NCBI RefSeq assembly: GCF_003755175.1
Contig: NZ_RKHX01000001.1
Span: 1,488,001-1,552,000, forward strand
Length of the DNA: 64,000 nucleotides
Source: Cellulomonas sp. PhB150
Lineage (GTDB): Bacteria > Actinomycetota > Actinomycetes > Actinomycetales > Cellulomonadaceae
Direction of reading: 5' to 3'
The translations under genes and the position numbers were made by a program. Numbering within the stretch: the first letter of the stretch is position 1; each line of letters starts with the position of its first letter. Shown one piece after another: positions 34,007 through 42,956 of the stretch. The notes below the pieces were generated by a model. It saw only the letters and a program-made list of their open reading frames with translations. It was not told where the DNA came from and made no database searches.

Positions 34007-35092
34007 ATGCTGAAGAACCGGACGAACGCCGCGATCCTCTCGGCCGGGGGCACGGCGGTCCTGCTCTGGTTCGCGCTCGGTTCGCTCGGGACGAGCATCG
34101 AGCGGTCGGGGGCGTGGGCGGCCTACCTGCCGTCGATCCCCGCCGGCACCTGGTGGCTCACCTCGGTGGACGCCGGCGGCGTGTTCCTCGTCATGGTGCT
34201 CGTGCTGGCGCTCGTGCTCGCGCTGTCGATCCCCGTCCTGCGCTCGACCCGCACGGGCGGCGTCGCGGTCGTGCTCGCGCTGTGGTGGGTGACGATCGCG
34301 GCCGGTGCGCTCGGGACGCTCGCGTGGGCCGTGATCCGCACGGACCGGGGCCCTTACGAGGCCGCCTGGTCCTCCGCGACCGCCCTGGGCCCCGGGGCGT
34401 GGTGGGGGCTGGTGTCCGGGTGGGTGGTCGGGCTCGTCGGCTGGCGGGTGCGCGGGAGCGCGGGGATGGTGCCGGCGCCCGCCGCGCACCGGCTCGCCCT
34501 CCCGGCGGCCGCCGGTGCCGCCGCGACGACGGCCGTCCTCGCGGCCGCGGGCTGGGCGCTGTCCGGGGTGCTGCACAGCTGGGCGCTCGAGCAGATCCTG
34601 CCCGCCACGTCGCCGGCGCGGCTGGACGCGCAGCGCCTCGTCGAGGCGTTCCTCCCGCTGTCGCGAGGGATGTCGGTGCCGGTGAGCGACACGGACGGGT
34701 CCGCGTACCTGCTCGGGGCGGTCGCGCTCGTCCTCGTCGTCGGCCTGGTCGGCACCGCCGTCGGGCTCGCCGCGAGCCTGCGCGGTGGTCGGACGGCGCT
34801 CGTGCTCGGGCTGTGGTTCACCGCCGTCCTGGGCAGCACCGTGGCTGCGTTCGTCTCCGTGCTGCCGCTGACCGAGCAGGTGGGGGGTCTCGGCTCGCTG
34901 GTCAGGTACGGTTCCGCGCTCGTCACCGCGGGCGGCGTGTGGGGGCTCATGTACGGCTGGGTCGCGGCCCTGGGTGGTCTCCTGGTCGGGTGGCTCGTGG
35001 ACCGGTCGACCGTGCGCGAGACGCCGACCCTGCTGACCGAGGTGCCCACGCCGGCGCGCGGCCCCGGTGCGCGCCCGGACGCCGCCGGATGA
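34007..35092 (+). CDS. Hypothetical polytopic membrane protein
   Basis: A 361-residue protein with about nine hydrophobic helices (for example FLVMVLVLALVLALSIPVL, AAGAAATTAVLAAAGWALSG, AVALVLVVGLVGTAVGLA). No domain recognised; composition and layout suggest an integral membrane protein of unknown role. Start ATG 34007 is divergent from purL. The stop overlaps the start of the DUF2599-type lipoprotein gene (ATGA), so the two are coupled and probably act as a membrane protein and its extracytoplasmic partner. Confidence 0.75.
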   Translation: MLKNRTNAAILSAGGTAVLLWFALGSLGTSIERSGAWAAYLPSIPAGTWWLTSVDAGGVFLVMVLVLALVLALSIPVLRSTRTGGVAVVLALWWVTIAAGALGTLAWAVIRTDRGPYEAAWSSATALGPGAWWGLVSGWVVGLVGWRVRGSAGMVPAPAAHRLALPAAAGAAATTAVLAAAGWALSGVLHSWALEQILPATSPARLDAQRLVEAFLPLSRGMSVPVSDTDGSAYLLGAVALVLVVGLVGTAVGLAASLRGGRTALVLGLWFTAVLGSTVAAFVSVLPLTEQVGGLGSLVRYGSALVTAGGVWGLMYGWVAALGGLLVGWLVDRSTVRETPTLLTEVPTPARGPGARPDAAG

Positions 35093-35835
35093 GGCGAGCG
35101 GCGACGCTCGCCGTCGCGGCCGTGCTGCTCGCGGCGGGCTGCTCGGCCACCGCCGCGCCACCGGCCCCGACGAGCGAGGCCGCCAGCCCGACACCGACGA
35201 CACCACCGCTGCCGAGCGTGCCGAGCGTGCCGACGGCGTCCGAGGTCGACGCGGAGGGCACGGCCGTCCGCAGCGACGACGCGCGGATCCACGTCCTGGC
35301 GGTCGAGGGCGTGCGCGTGAAGCAGAGGGCCGCCGACGACGGGTCGGTGCACCTGACCTTCGTCGTGCCCACCGGGTCGACGCCGACCACGCCCGTCGCC
35401 TACCTCGCCGGCACCGACGCCCAGCCGTACGCGGACGGGACCGCCACGGCCGGTGGCGGTGGCCTGTCCCCGAGCCGCGGGCGGCTCGGGGCGTCGTCGG
35501 ACGGCGTCCTGGTCCTGCTCCCCGGCGGCGCGGACGACGTCACCGTGTGGTTCGCCGGCGCGACCATCGCGAAGACCCGGTGGGCCGTGCAGGAGGGTGG
35601 GCGCTCGCTCGCCGTCACCCCGACCGCCTGGGCCCGCGCGGGCGGGCTCGCAGCCCACGACCTGGTCTGGACGCAGCTCGTCGACCGCGAGCCGGACGCC
35701 GACTCCGCCTCGATGCGTGCCCAGCTGCAGTGCCACGAGCTCGGCGCACCGGACAAGCCGACGTGGAACCTGGAGCCGTGGCGGCCCGAGGTCAGCGACC
35801 TCGAGATGATCGCGGCGCGCTGCAACCCCACCTGA
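35089..35835 (+). CDS. DUF2599-type lipoprotein
   Basis: A 248-residue protein. Lipoprotein signal with lipobox LAAGC (acylated Cys about 18), then a long Pro/Ser/Thr tether. The C-terminal 60 residues match DUF2599 (HDLVWTQLVDRE ... MRAQLQCHEL ... KPTWNLEPWRPEVS ... CNP), including two conserved Cys that probably form a disulfide. DUF2599 is known mainly in actinobacteria, without an assigned function. It is translationally coupled to the upstream membrane protein. Confidence 0.75.
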   Translation: MRRAATLAVAAVLLAAGCSATAAPPAPTSEAASPTPTTPPLPSVPSVPTASEVDAEGTAVRSDDARIHVLAVEGVRVKQRAADDGSVHLTFVVPTGSTPTTPVAYLAGTDAQPYADGTATAGGGGLSPSRGRLGASSDGVLVLLPGGADDVTVWFAGATIAKTRWAVQEGGRSLAVTPTAWARAGGLAAHDLVWTQLVDREPDADSASMRAQLQCHELGAPDKPTWNLEPWRPEVSDLEMIAARCNPT

Positions 35836-35938
35836 TCCGTTCCGTCCGCGGGTCCGACGGGCCAGGATGAGGACCGACGGGACGGCAGGGCGGGAGAACC
35901 GCCGGCGACCACGCACGGACAGCGACACGGAGGCCAGC

Positions 35939-36202
35939 ATGACCAGTCAGAGCCCGAGCCCACGTCCCGGCGGCACGCCGGCCGCCAAGAAGCCGATCCC
36001 GTGGCGGCTGTACCTCGGCGGCGTGGTCGTCGTGCTGGCCGTCGTGATCATCCTGCAGAACCAGCAGGAGGCCTCGTTCGACGTGCTCTGGCTGTCGGTC
36101 CGCATGCCCACGTGGGTGATCCTGCTGATCACGCTCGCGCTCGGCGTCGTCATCGGCTGGCTCCTGCACTACCGCCGCACGAGCAACAAGAAGCGCAAGT
36201 AG
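35939..36202 (+). CDS. LapA-domain (DUF1049) membrane protein
   Basis: An 87-residue protein with an N-terminal Pro/Ser-rich tail, two TM helices (LYLGGVVVVLAVVIILQNQQ and WVILLITLALGVVIGWLL) and a basic tail (YRRTSNKKRK). The IILQN motif after helix 1, then helix 2, is the signature of LapA/DUF1049 proteins, small inner-membrane proteins linked in other bacteria to lipopolysaccharide or envelope assembly; in actinobacteria the role is unknown. Start ATG 35939 follows GGAGG. It is followed by a strong hairpin. Confidence 0.78.
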   Translation: MTSQSPSPRPGGTPAAKKPIPWRLYLGGVVVVLAVVIILQNQQEASFDVLWLSVRMPTWVILLITLALGVVIGWLLHYRRTSNKKRK

Positions 36203-36207
36203 GCACG

Positions 36208-36251
36208 ACGACCCCGGACCGTCCGCCTCGTGAGCGGTGGTCCGGGGTCGT
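36208..36251. terminator. Strong 13-bp hairpin terminator
   Basis: ACGACCCCGGACC (36208-36220) and GGTCCGGGGTCGT (36239-36251) pair perfectly around an 18-base loop. It lies six bases after the LapA-domain gene and before the convergent acyl-CoA oxidase, so it should end transcripts from both sides. Confidence 0.75.
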
Positions 36252-36308
36252 GACGCACCGGATCGGGCGCGCCGTGACCGGCGCCCGGCTGGTGCCGGGC
36301 GTCGGTGG

Positions 36309-38378
36309 TCAGCGGTGGTGCTTCTCGGGGACGGGCGCGTCGCCCGACGCCCGCTGCGCGCGGTAGTAGGCGCGCGCCTCGTCCTGGCGGACCTGCTCCT
36401 CGCCCGACGCGATCGGCGCGCGCAGGTGCTCGGGGCCGTAGCCGAACGCGTCGACGAGGTCCTGGGCGTGCGGGCGCAGGCGCACCAGCAGGCGGTCGAT
36501 GTACGAGGTGACCGTGCGGGCGCGGCCGGCCGAGAGGCGGCCGTTGATCAGGTACCAGGCCAGGTGCCGCTCGATGACCTGCAGGCCGAACAGGTCGCGC
36601 ACCCACGTGAGCACCTGCTTGGTCGCGGGGTCGCTCACCTGGGCCAGCCCGCGCGTGAACGCCTCCCACTGGACGCGCTCGGCGTGCGCTCGCGCGGCCT
36701 CGATGAGCTCGTGCTGGTGGGCGTTGAACAGCGCGGCGGCCTCGGCCGGGGCCATCTTCTGCGCCGGACGCAGCGAGTTGGCCAGGTCCGCCACCATCGA
36801 CTCGACGCGGTCCGTGAGCAGCTCGCGCTGCGACGCCTCGTCGCGCAGCTGACCCACCGAGCGACGCGCGTCTCCCGCGTCGGCCAGCGTCTGCACGGCG
36901 CGGATCAGCGGGGTGCGGTGCAGTGCGGCGTCGGCGGCCCGGCCGGCCACCAGGCGGGCCACGTCCCCGGCGCCCGCGACCTTGAGCGAGCGCGCGTAGT
37001 CCGTGAGCAGGCGCTTGGCGACGAGCTGGTACAGCACGGTGTTGTCGCCCTCGAACGTCACGTAAACGTCCATGTCCTGGTGCAGGCCGACGAGGCGGTT
37101 CTCCGCCAGGTAGCCCGCGCCGCCGCACGCCTCGCGTGCGGCCTGGATCGTGCTCATCGCGTGCCACGTCGAGGTCGGCTTGAGCGTCGCCGCGAGCGTC
37201 TCGAGGTCCTCGCGGCCCTCGGGCGTGTCGCCGCGGCCGGAGAAGACGTCGTCGAAGGCGGCGAGCAGCTCCTCGTGCGCGAACGTCGTCGCGTAGGTCT
37301 CGGCGATCAGGGGGAACAGGCGGCGCTGGTGCTGGCCGTAGTCCATGAGGACGACCTCGTCCGACCCCGCGCCGGCGAACTGGCGGCGCTGGTTGGCGTA
37401 GGTGACCGCGATGGCCAGCGCCATCTTGCTCGCGTTGGCGGCGGCACCGTCGAGCGAGACGCGGCCCTGCACGAGCGTGCCGAGCATCGTGAAGAAGCGG
37501 CGGCCCGGGCTCGCGATGGGCGAGCTGTAGGTGCCGTCGGCCGCGACGTCGCCGTACCGGTTGAGCAGGCTGGTGCGCGGGACGCGGACGTGGTCGAAGT
37601 GCAGGCGGCCGTTGTCGATGCCGTTGAGGCCGCCCTTGAGTCCGTCGTCCTCGCCGCCGACGCCCGGCGCCCAGGCGCCGGACTCGTCACGGATCGGCAC
37701 GTAGAACGCGTGCACGCCGTGGTTGACCGCGGGCTGCTCCGGGCCGGCGGTCACGAGCTGCGCGAACACGACCGCCGCCGTGCCGTGCTGGCCGGCGTTG
37801 CCCAGGTAGTCCTTCCACGCCGCACGGAACGGCGTGTGGATGACGAACTCCTGCGTCGCGGGGTCGTAGGTGGCGGTCGTGCCGATCGAGGCGACGTCCG
37901 ACCCGTGGCCCGTCTCGGTCATCGCGAACGCGCCAGGGACCTCGACGGACATCGCCGCGGGCAGGAAGCGCTCGTGGTGGTCCTCCGTGCCCAGGTGCAG
38001 GATCGCCGAGGCGAACAGCCCCCACTGGACGCCGGCCTTGATCTGCAGCGACGGGTCGCCCGCGACGAGCTCCTCGAAGCGGGACAGCGAGCCGCCGTGG
38101 TCGTCGGCGCCGCCCAGGTGGGACGGGAACGCGCGCAGCACGTCGTGGTGCGCGGCGAGCTCGCGCAGCTGGTGCAGCACGCGCTCGCGGTGCTCGGCGA
38201 CCGGCTGGCCCTCGATCTTCTGGAAGTCGGGGTTGCCGGCGACCGCGCGCGCCTCGCGCCGCAGGTCGGCGTACGGGCCCAGCAGCTGGTTCGCGAGCGC
38301 CTGGACGTCGATGCGGACGTCCCGGGGGTCGTTCAGCGGTGCCTCGAGCGAGGCGGGCCGGTCGGTGATGGCGGTCAT
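36309..38378 (-). CDS. Acyl-CoA oxidase/dehydrogenase
   Basis: A 689-residue flavoenzyme of the acyl-CoA dehydrogenase/oxidase fold, first step of fatty-acid beta-oxidation. Landmarks: FAMTETGHGSDVASI (flavin contact), the RVSLDGAAANASKMALAIAV helix, ACGGAGYLAENRL, and FEGDNTVLYQ with the catalytic Glu base; the ACOX-type C-terminal domain follows. It resembles FadE5/acyl-CoA oxidase proteins of actinobacteria. Start ATG 38378 overlaps the stop of the TetR gene as ATGA, and GGGAG lies upstream. The thiolase, FabG4-like and MaoC genes follow divergently, completing a beta-oxidation cycle. Confidence 0.9.
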   Translation of the reverse strand: MTAITDRPASLEAPLNDPRDVRIDVQALANQLLGPYADLRREARAVAGNPDFQKIEGQPVAEHRERVLHQLRELAAHHDVLRAFPSHLGGADDHGGSLSRFEELVAGDPSLQIKAGVQWGLFASAILHLGTEDHHERFLPAAMSVEVPGAFAMTETGHGSDVASIGTTATYDPATQEFVIHTPFRAAWKDYLGNAGQHGTAAVVFAQLVTAGPEQPAVNHGVHAFYVPIRDESGAWAPGVGGEDDGLKGGLNGIDNGRLHFDHVRVPRTSLLNRYGDVAADGTYSSPIASPGRRFFTMLGTLVQGRVSLDGAAANASKMALAIAVTYANQRRQFAGAGSDEVVLMDYGQHQRRLFPLIAETYATTFAHEELLAAFDDVFSGRGDTPEGREDLETLAATLKPTSTWHAMSTIQAAREACGGAGYLAENRLVGLHQDMDVYVTFEGDNTVLYQLVAKRLLTDYARSLKVAGAGDVARLVAGRAADAALHRTPLIRAVQTLADAGDARRSVGQLRDEASQRELLTDRVESMVADLANSLRPAQKMAPAEAAALFNAHQHELIEAARAHAERVQWEAFTRGLAQVSDPATKQVLTWVRDLFGLQVIERHLAWYLINGRLSAGRARTVTSYIDRLLVRLRPHAQDLVDAFGYGPEHLRAPIASGEEQVRQDEARAYYRAQRASGDAPVPEKHHR

Positions 38379-39292
38379 CGGTTCTCCCTGGTGGTGCTCG
38401 TGTGCTCGTCGTCCTGCAACGTGGTGGGTTCGGCCTCGGGGCGCGTGCGCTCGCGGGCGAGCAGGCCGACCGGCCCCGCCCACAGCCACGCGGCGACCTG
38501 CGCGGTGATGTCCTCGCGGTCCGGGCTGCCGGGCTCGTCGCGGTGGGCCAGCCACCACTCGCCGGCGCCGCGGACGAAGCCGACGGCCCCGGCGGCCCAG
38601 GACTCGGCCAGCGCGATGCGGGCGGACGTGGCGTCGTCGGGCGAGGCCTCGGGGCGCCGCGCGTAGCGACGGCCGTCCGCGGCCTCCTCCGTCAGCCCGC
38701 GCGCGAAGGGCGCCGCGACCAGCGCGGTCACCGAGTCGAGGAAGTGGCCGAGCGGCCCGCCCGACTCGACCGACCCGTTGCGCGTCACGAACGCGTAGAC
38801 GTGCGGGGAGGACTCGATCATCTCGAGGTACACCGCGACCATCGCCCGCAGGCCGTCCCGCGGCGTCGGCGCGACCCGCAGAACGCCCTCGAGCGCCCCC
38901 TGGATCTGCAGCACGACGGCCTCGGCGACGGCGATCTGCAGGCCGGTCTTGTCCGCGAAGTACCGGTAGACGATCGACTTCGAGGTCCCCGCGGCCGTCG
39001 CGATCTCCTCCATGGAGACGTCGGGGCCCTTGTGGTGGACCGTGCGGCGCGCGATCCGGACGAGCTCGGCGCGGCGGGCCTCGCGATGGTCGGCCCACCG
39101 GGTGGACCGGCCGTCCGAGGCGAACACGTCCTCGGCCGGGCGGCGGGAGGCGGGCGTCGTGGGCACGGTGGGCGACGACGCAGGCGTGCGGCCGGCGCCG
39201 CGTCCCGTGGGGGGCGCGGCGTCGTTGCTCAGCAGGGTCAACCCGCTCGTCGTGGAGGCGCTCGTCTTCGAGCTGGGTGTGATGGGGCTCAC
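38375..39292 (-). CDS. TetR regulator of the fatty-acid cluster
   Basis: A 305-residue TetR protein: an unusually long Ser/Pro-rich N-terminal extension (about 65 residues) before the HTH (about 75-120; VSMEEIATAAGTSKSIVYRYFADK), then a C-terminal ligand domain. Start GTG 39292 is assigned because it is the first start after the thiolase promoter region; an upstream ATG at 39364 would reach into that gene's leader. It is coupled to the acyl-CoA oxidase by a four-base overlap and is divergent from the thiolase, so it probably represses both directions until a fatty acyl-CoA binds (inference). Confidence 0.82.
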   Translation of the reverse strand: MSPITPSSKTSASTTSGLTLLSNDAAPPTGRGAGRTPASSPTVPTTPASRRPAEDVFASDGRSTRWADHREARRAELVRIARRTVHHKGPDVSMEEIATAAGTSKSIVYRYFADKTGLQIAVAEAVVLQIQGALEGVLRVAPTPRDGLRAMVAVYLEMIESSPHVYAFVTRNGSVESGGPLGHFLDSVTALVAAPFARGLTEEAADGRRYARRPEASPDDATSARIALAESWAAGAVGFVRGAGEWWLAHRDEPGSPDREDITAQVAAWLWAGPVGLLARERTRPEAEPTTLQDDEHTSTTRENR

Positions 39293-39409
39293 GAGACCGA
39301 AGGTATCAGGTACTGTGGGTTCCGGAAACACCCAGGGACGAAAGTCCGTGGACACGCACTTCACCAGCCATCAGTGACGATGCACCCGACGATGCGAGAG
39401 GGACGCCCC

Positions 39410-40735
39410 ATGGCAGCCTCGAAGACCACCACCCCGGCCGCCGCGCCCCGCGCGCTGGTGCTGGGCGGCAACCGGATCCCGTTCGCCCGCGCAGGCGGCA
39501 AGTACGCCCACGCGAGCAACCAGGACATGCTCACGGCCGCGCTCGACGGGCTCGTCGCGCGCTACGGCCTGCAGGGCGAGCGGATCGGCGAGGTCGCCGC
39601 GGGCGCGGTGCTCAAGCACAGCCGCGACTTCAACCTCACGCGCGAGACGGTGCTCGGCTCGGCGTTGTCGGCCGAGACTCCGGCCTACGACCTGCAGCAG
39701 GCGTGCGCGACGGGCCTCGAGACGGTGGTGTCGCTGTCGAACAAGATCCGCCTCGGCCAGATCGAGTCCGCAGTCGCCGGCGGGGTCGACACCACCTCGG
39801 ACGCACCGATCGCGGTGAGCGACCGCCTGCGTCGTGCGCTGCTCGACCTGTCACGAGCCCGGTCGGTCGGCCAGAAGATCGCGGCCGCCTCGAAGATCCG
39901 CCCCAAGGACCTCGCGCCGGCCACGCCGCGCACGTCGGAGCCGCGCACCGGCCTGTCGATGGGCGAGCACCAGGCCCTGACGACCGCGCAGTGGGGCATC
40001 ACGCGCGAGGCGCAGGACGAGATCGCGTTCGCGTCGCACCAGAACCTCGCGGCCGCGTGGGCGGAAGGCTTCTTCGACGACCTGGTCACCCCGTACCGGG
40101 GGCAGTCGCAGGACGGCAACCTGCGCGCCGACACCTCGCTCGAGAAGCTCGCGACCCTCAAGCCGACGTTCGGCCTCGGCCTGGACACCCCCGCGACGAT
40201 GACCGCCGGCAACTCGACCCCGCTGACCGACGGCGCCTCGACGGTGCTGCTCGGCAACGACGCGTGGGCCACCGCCCACGGCCTGACGCCGCTCGCCGTG
40301 GTCGTCGACGCCGAGGCGGCCGCGGTCGACTTCGTGCACGGCGTGGACGGCCTGCTCATGGCGGGGGCGTTCGCCGTGCCGCGGCTGCTGGAGCGCAACG
40401 GCCTGACGCTCGCCGACTTCGACTACGTCGAGATCCACGAGGCGTTCGCGTCCACCGTGCTGACCACGCTGGCTGCGTGGGAGTCGGAGACCTTCGGGCG
40501 CGAGCGCCTGGGGCTCGACGGCGCGTTCGGCACCGTCGACCGTGCGCGGCTCAACGTGCACGGGTCGTCCCTCGCGGCGGGGCACCCGTTCGCGGCGACC
40601 GGCGGCCGCATCGTGGCGACCATCAGCAAGGAGCTGCACCGGCGGCGCGCGGCTGAGGGCCGTCCCGTCCGGGCGCTCGTGTCCATCTGCGCGGCCGGCG
40701 GGCTCGGCCTGACGGCGATCCTCGAGGCGGCCTGA
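39410..40735 (+). CDS. fadA2: Acetyl-CoA acyltransferase (thiolase)
   Basis: A 441-residue thiolase that cleaves 3-ketoacyl-CoA with CoA, last step of beta-oxidation. The nucleophilic Cys is at about residue 99 in LQQACATGLE; the catalytic His is in GHPFAATGGR, and the second Cys in CAAGGLG near the end. Start ATG 39410 has GAGGG upstream; ATG 39392 is possible. It starts a tightly packed operon (thiolase, FabG4-like, MaoC), matching the gene set of M. tuberculosis fadA2-fabG4-htdX; the symbol is by analogy. Confidence 0.9.
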   Translation: MAASKTTTPAAAPRALVLGGNRIPFARAGGKYAHASNQDMLTAALDGLVARYGLQGERIGEVAAGAVLKHSRDFNLTRETVLGSALSAETPAYDLQQACATGLETVVSLSNKIRLGQIESAVAGGVDTTSDAPIAVSDRLRRALLDLSRARSVGQKIAAASKIRPKDLAPATPRTSEPRTGLSMGEHQALTTAQWGITREAQDEIAFASHQNLAAAWAEGFFDDLVTPYRGQSQDGNLRADTSLEKLATLKPTFGLGLDTPATMTAGNSTPLTDGASTVLLGNDAWATAHGLTPLAVVVDAEAAAVDFVHGVDGLLMAGAFAVPRLLERNGLTLADFDYVEIHEAFASTVLTTLAAWESETFGRERLGLDGAFGTVDRARLNVHGSSLAAGHPFAATGGRIVATISKELHRRRAAEGRPVRALVSICAAGGLGLTAILEAA

Positions 40736-40737
40736 CC

Positions 40738-42081
40738 ATGAGCGACACCTACCTGAACCTGGTCAACAGCGGCTTCACGAAGAAGCTCGCCAAGCAGCTG
40801 GGCCTGCCCCAGCCCGCTCCCCTGCGGCGCTATCGGCCGGGCCAGCCGCTGCTCGAGGGTCCCGCCCTCGTGCTCGGCCGCGGCGCCGACGCCGACTCGG
40901 TCGCGGGGCTGCTCTCGACGACCTGGGACCTCGAGGTGCACCGGAACGCCACGCCGGACCTGCGCTACGCGGCCGTCGTCGTCGTGCTCACCGAGGTCAC
41001 CCAGCCCACCGACCTCAGCGAGCCGGTGCTCGCCGCGGCCGGCGTCCTCAAGTCGCTGGCCCGGGGCGGACGCGTGGTCACGCTGTCGCGCACGGCGTCG
41101 GCCGACGACGCCCCCGCAGTCGCCGCCGCTCGGCAGGGCGTGGACGGCCTGCTGCGGTCGCTGGCCAAGGAGCTGCGCGGCGGGTCGACCGGCAACGGGA
41201 TCGTGCTCGACGCGGCGGTGGGCGTCGACGCTCCGTCGGTCGTCGGCGCCCTGCGCTTCTTCCTGTCCACGCGCTCGGCCTTCGTCGACGGCCAGCTGCT
41301 CACGGTCTCCTCCGCGGCCGGCACGCTGCCTTCGTCGTGGGAGCGCCCGCTCGAGGGCCGCGTCGCGGTGGTCACGGGCGCCGCGCGCGGCATCGGCGAG
41401 TCGATCGCCGACACGCTGGCCCGCGACGGCGCGACCGTCGTCGCGGTGGACATGCCGTCCGCCGGCGAGCACCTGGCCACGGTCGCCAACCGCGTGCGCG
41501 GCACCGCGCTGCAGCTCGACGTCACGGCCGAGGACGCCGGCGAGCGGATCCTCGAGCACGCGCTCGCGCGTCACGGGCGGATCGACATCGTCGTGCACAA
41601 CGCCGGCATCACGCGGGACAAGCTGCTCGCCAACATGACGCCCGAGAAGTGGGACCCGGTGCTCGCGGTGAACATCGCCGCGCAGCTGCGGATCAACGAG
41701 GCGCTCCTGACGTCGGGCGACTTCACCGACGCCCCGCGGATCGTGTCGCTCGCCTCCACGTCGGGCATCGCGGGCAACCGCGGCCAGACCAACTACGCGG
41801 CCTCCAAGGGGGGCGTCATCGGCATGGTCCGCGCGACCGCGCCGCTGCTCGAGGCGTTCGGGGGCACCGCCAACGCGGTCGCCCCCGGCTTCATCGAGAC
41901 CGACATGACCGCCCGCATCCCCGCGGTCACGCGCCAGGTGGCGCGCCGGCTCAACTCGCTGCAGCAGGGCGGGCAGCCGGTGGACGTGGCGGAGACGGTC
42001 GCGTTCCTGGCCTCGCCGGCCGCCGGTGGCGTCGTCGGGCGCGTGCTGCGCGTGTGCGGGCAGAATATGGTGGGTCAGTGA
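40738..42081 (+). CDS. fabG4: 3-ketoacyl reductase, FabG4 type
   Basis: A 447-residue high-molecular-weight FabG. The N-terminal 200 residues form a degenerate Rossmann domain; the C-terminal SDR domain has TGAARGIGE (NAD(P) binding), HNAGITRD, and the catalytic Ser/Tyr/Lys set in SLASTSG and NYAASKGG. The two-domain layout is that of M. tuberculosis FabG4. It reduces or oxidises a 3-ketoacyl/3-hydroxyacyl thioester. It begins two bases after the thiolase stop and overlaps the MaoC gene (GTGA). Confidence 0.9.
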   Translation: MSDTYLNLVNSGFTKKLAKQLGLPQPAPLRRYRPGQPLLEGPALVLGRGADADSVAGLLSTTWDLEVHRNATPDLRYAAVVVVLTEVTQPTDLSEPVLAAAGVLKSLARGGRVVTLSRTASADDAPAVAAARQGVDGLLRSLAKELRGGSTGNGIVLDAAVGVDAPSVVGALRFFLSTRSAFVDGQLLTVSSAAGTLPSSWERPLEGRVAVVTGAARGIGESIADTLARDGATVVAVDMPSAGEHLATVANRVRGTALQLDVTAEDAGERILEHALARHGRIDIVVHNAGITRDKLLANMTPEKWDPVLAVNIAAQLRINEALLTSGDFTDAPRIVSLASTSGIAGNRGQTNYAASKGGVIGMVRATAPLLEAFGGTANAVAPGFIETDMTARIPAVTRQVARRLNSLQQGGQPVDVAETVAFLASPAAGGVVGRVLRVCGQNMVGQ

Positions 42082-42956
42082 CCCTCCGGACGGTCCCCCT
42101 GCCCGGCGTCCCCGGGCTCGGCGGCGTCTACGCGCGCGGCGCCGGGGCCGCGGCACGGCTCGCGATCGCCCGCCGTGCGGGCCGGGCGCCTGCCGGCCTG
42201 CCCGACGTCGCGTACGAGGTGCGGGGCGTCGAGGTCGACCCGACGCACCTGACGGACTACCAGCACCTGCTCGGCGAGCCCGCGAGCGACGTCCTGCCCG
42301 CGGGTTTCGTGCACGTGCTCGCGTTCCCGGTCGCCACCGCGCTCATGGCGCGGACCGACTTCCCGCTCTCGCTGCTCGGGCTCGTGCACCTGTCCAACGT
42401 GGTCACCCAGCGGCGCGCGGTCCGGCTCAGCGAGGTCCTCGACGTGCGCGCCTGGGCGCAGGACCTGCGCCCCCACCGGGCCGGGACACAGGTCGACCTG
42501 GTCACCGAGGTGTCCGTCGCCGGCGAGCTCGTCTGGTCGGGCGTCTCGACCTACCTGGCCAAGGGCGTGTCTCCCGCCGAGTCCGGAGGCGACGCGCGCG
42601 AGGAGTTCGTCGCTCCCGTGCCGACCGGGCAGTGGCGACTGGCCGGCGACGTCGGCCGGCGGTACGCCGCGGTGTCCGGCGACCGGAACCCGATCCACCT
42701 GTCGAAGGTCTCCGCCAAGGCGCTCGGCTTCCCGCGGGCCATCGCGCACGGCATGTACACCGCGGCGCGCGCACTGGCCGACGTCGGCGCGGCCCGCGGC
42801 GAGGCGTTCGTCTGGAGCGTCGAGTTCGCCAAGCCCGTGCTGCTGCCGGGGACCGTCACGGTCCGGGTGGCTGCGGACGACGAGGGTTTCGCGTTCACCG
42901 GCTGGGACGCGAAGCGCACCCGCCCCTACCTGACGGGGACCGTCCGCCCGCTCTGA
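42078..42956 (+). CDS. MaoC-like enoyl-CoA hydratase (HtdX type)
   Basis: A 292-residue double hot-dog protein. The C-terminal hot-dog has the hydratase-2 motif YAAVSGDRNPIHLSK-AKALGFPRAIAHGMYTAA with the catalytic Asp and His; the N-terminal hot-dog lacks it and forms the binding side. It hydrates enoyl-CoA to (R)-3-hydroxyacyl-CoA, as for HtdX-type proteins. The start GTG 42078 overlaps the FabG4 stop. It ends inside the convergent GNAT gene, overlapping by 31 bases. Confidence 0.88.
   Translation: MTLRTVPLPGVPGLGGVYARGAGAAARLAIARRAGRAPAGLPDVAYEVRGVEVDPTHLTDYQHLLGEPASDVLPAGFVHVLAFPVATALMARTDFPLSLLGLVHLSNVVTQRRAVRLSEVLDVRAWAQDLRPHRAGTQVDLVTEVSVAGELVWSGVSTYLAKGVSPAESGGDAREEFVAPVPTGQWRLAGDVGRRYAAVSGDRNPIHLSKVSAKALGFPRAIAHGMYTAARALADVGAARGEAFVWSVEFAKPVLLPGTVTVRVAADDEGFAFTGWDAKRTRPYLTGTVRPL

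Noticed and set aside
36237..38666. Long plus-strand frame (809 residues) over the acyl-CoA oxidase
   Set aside because: It runs through the terminator hairpin and the TetR gene and lacks any domain, unlike the acyl-CoA oxidase on the other strand.
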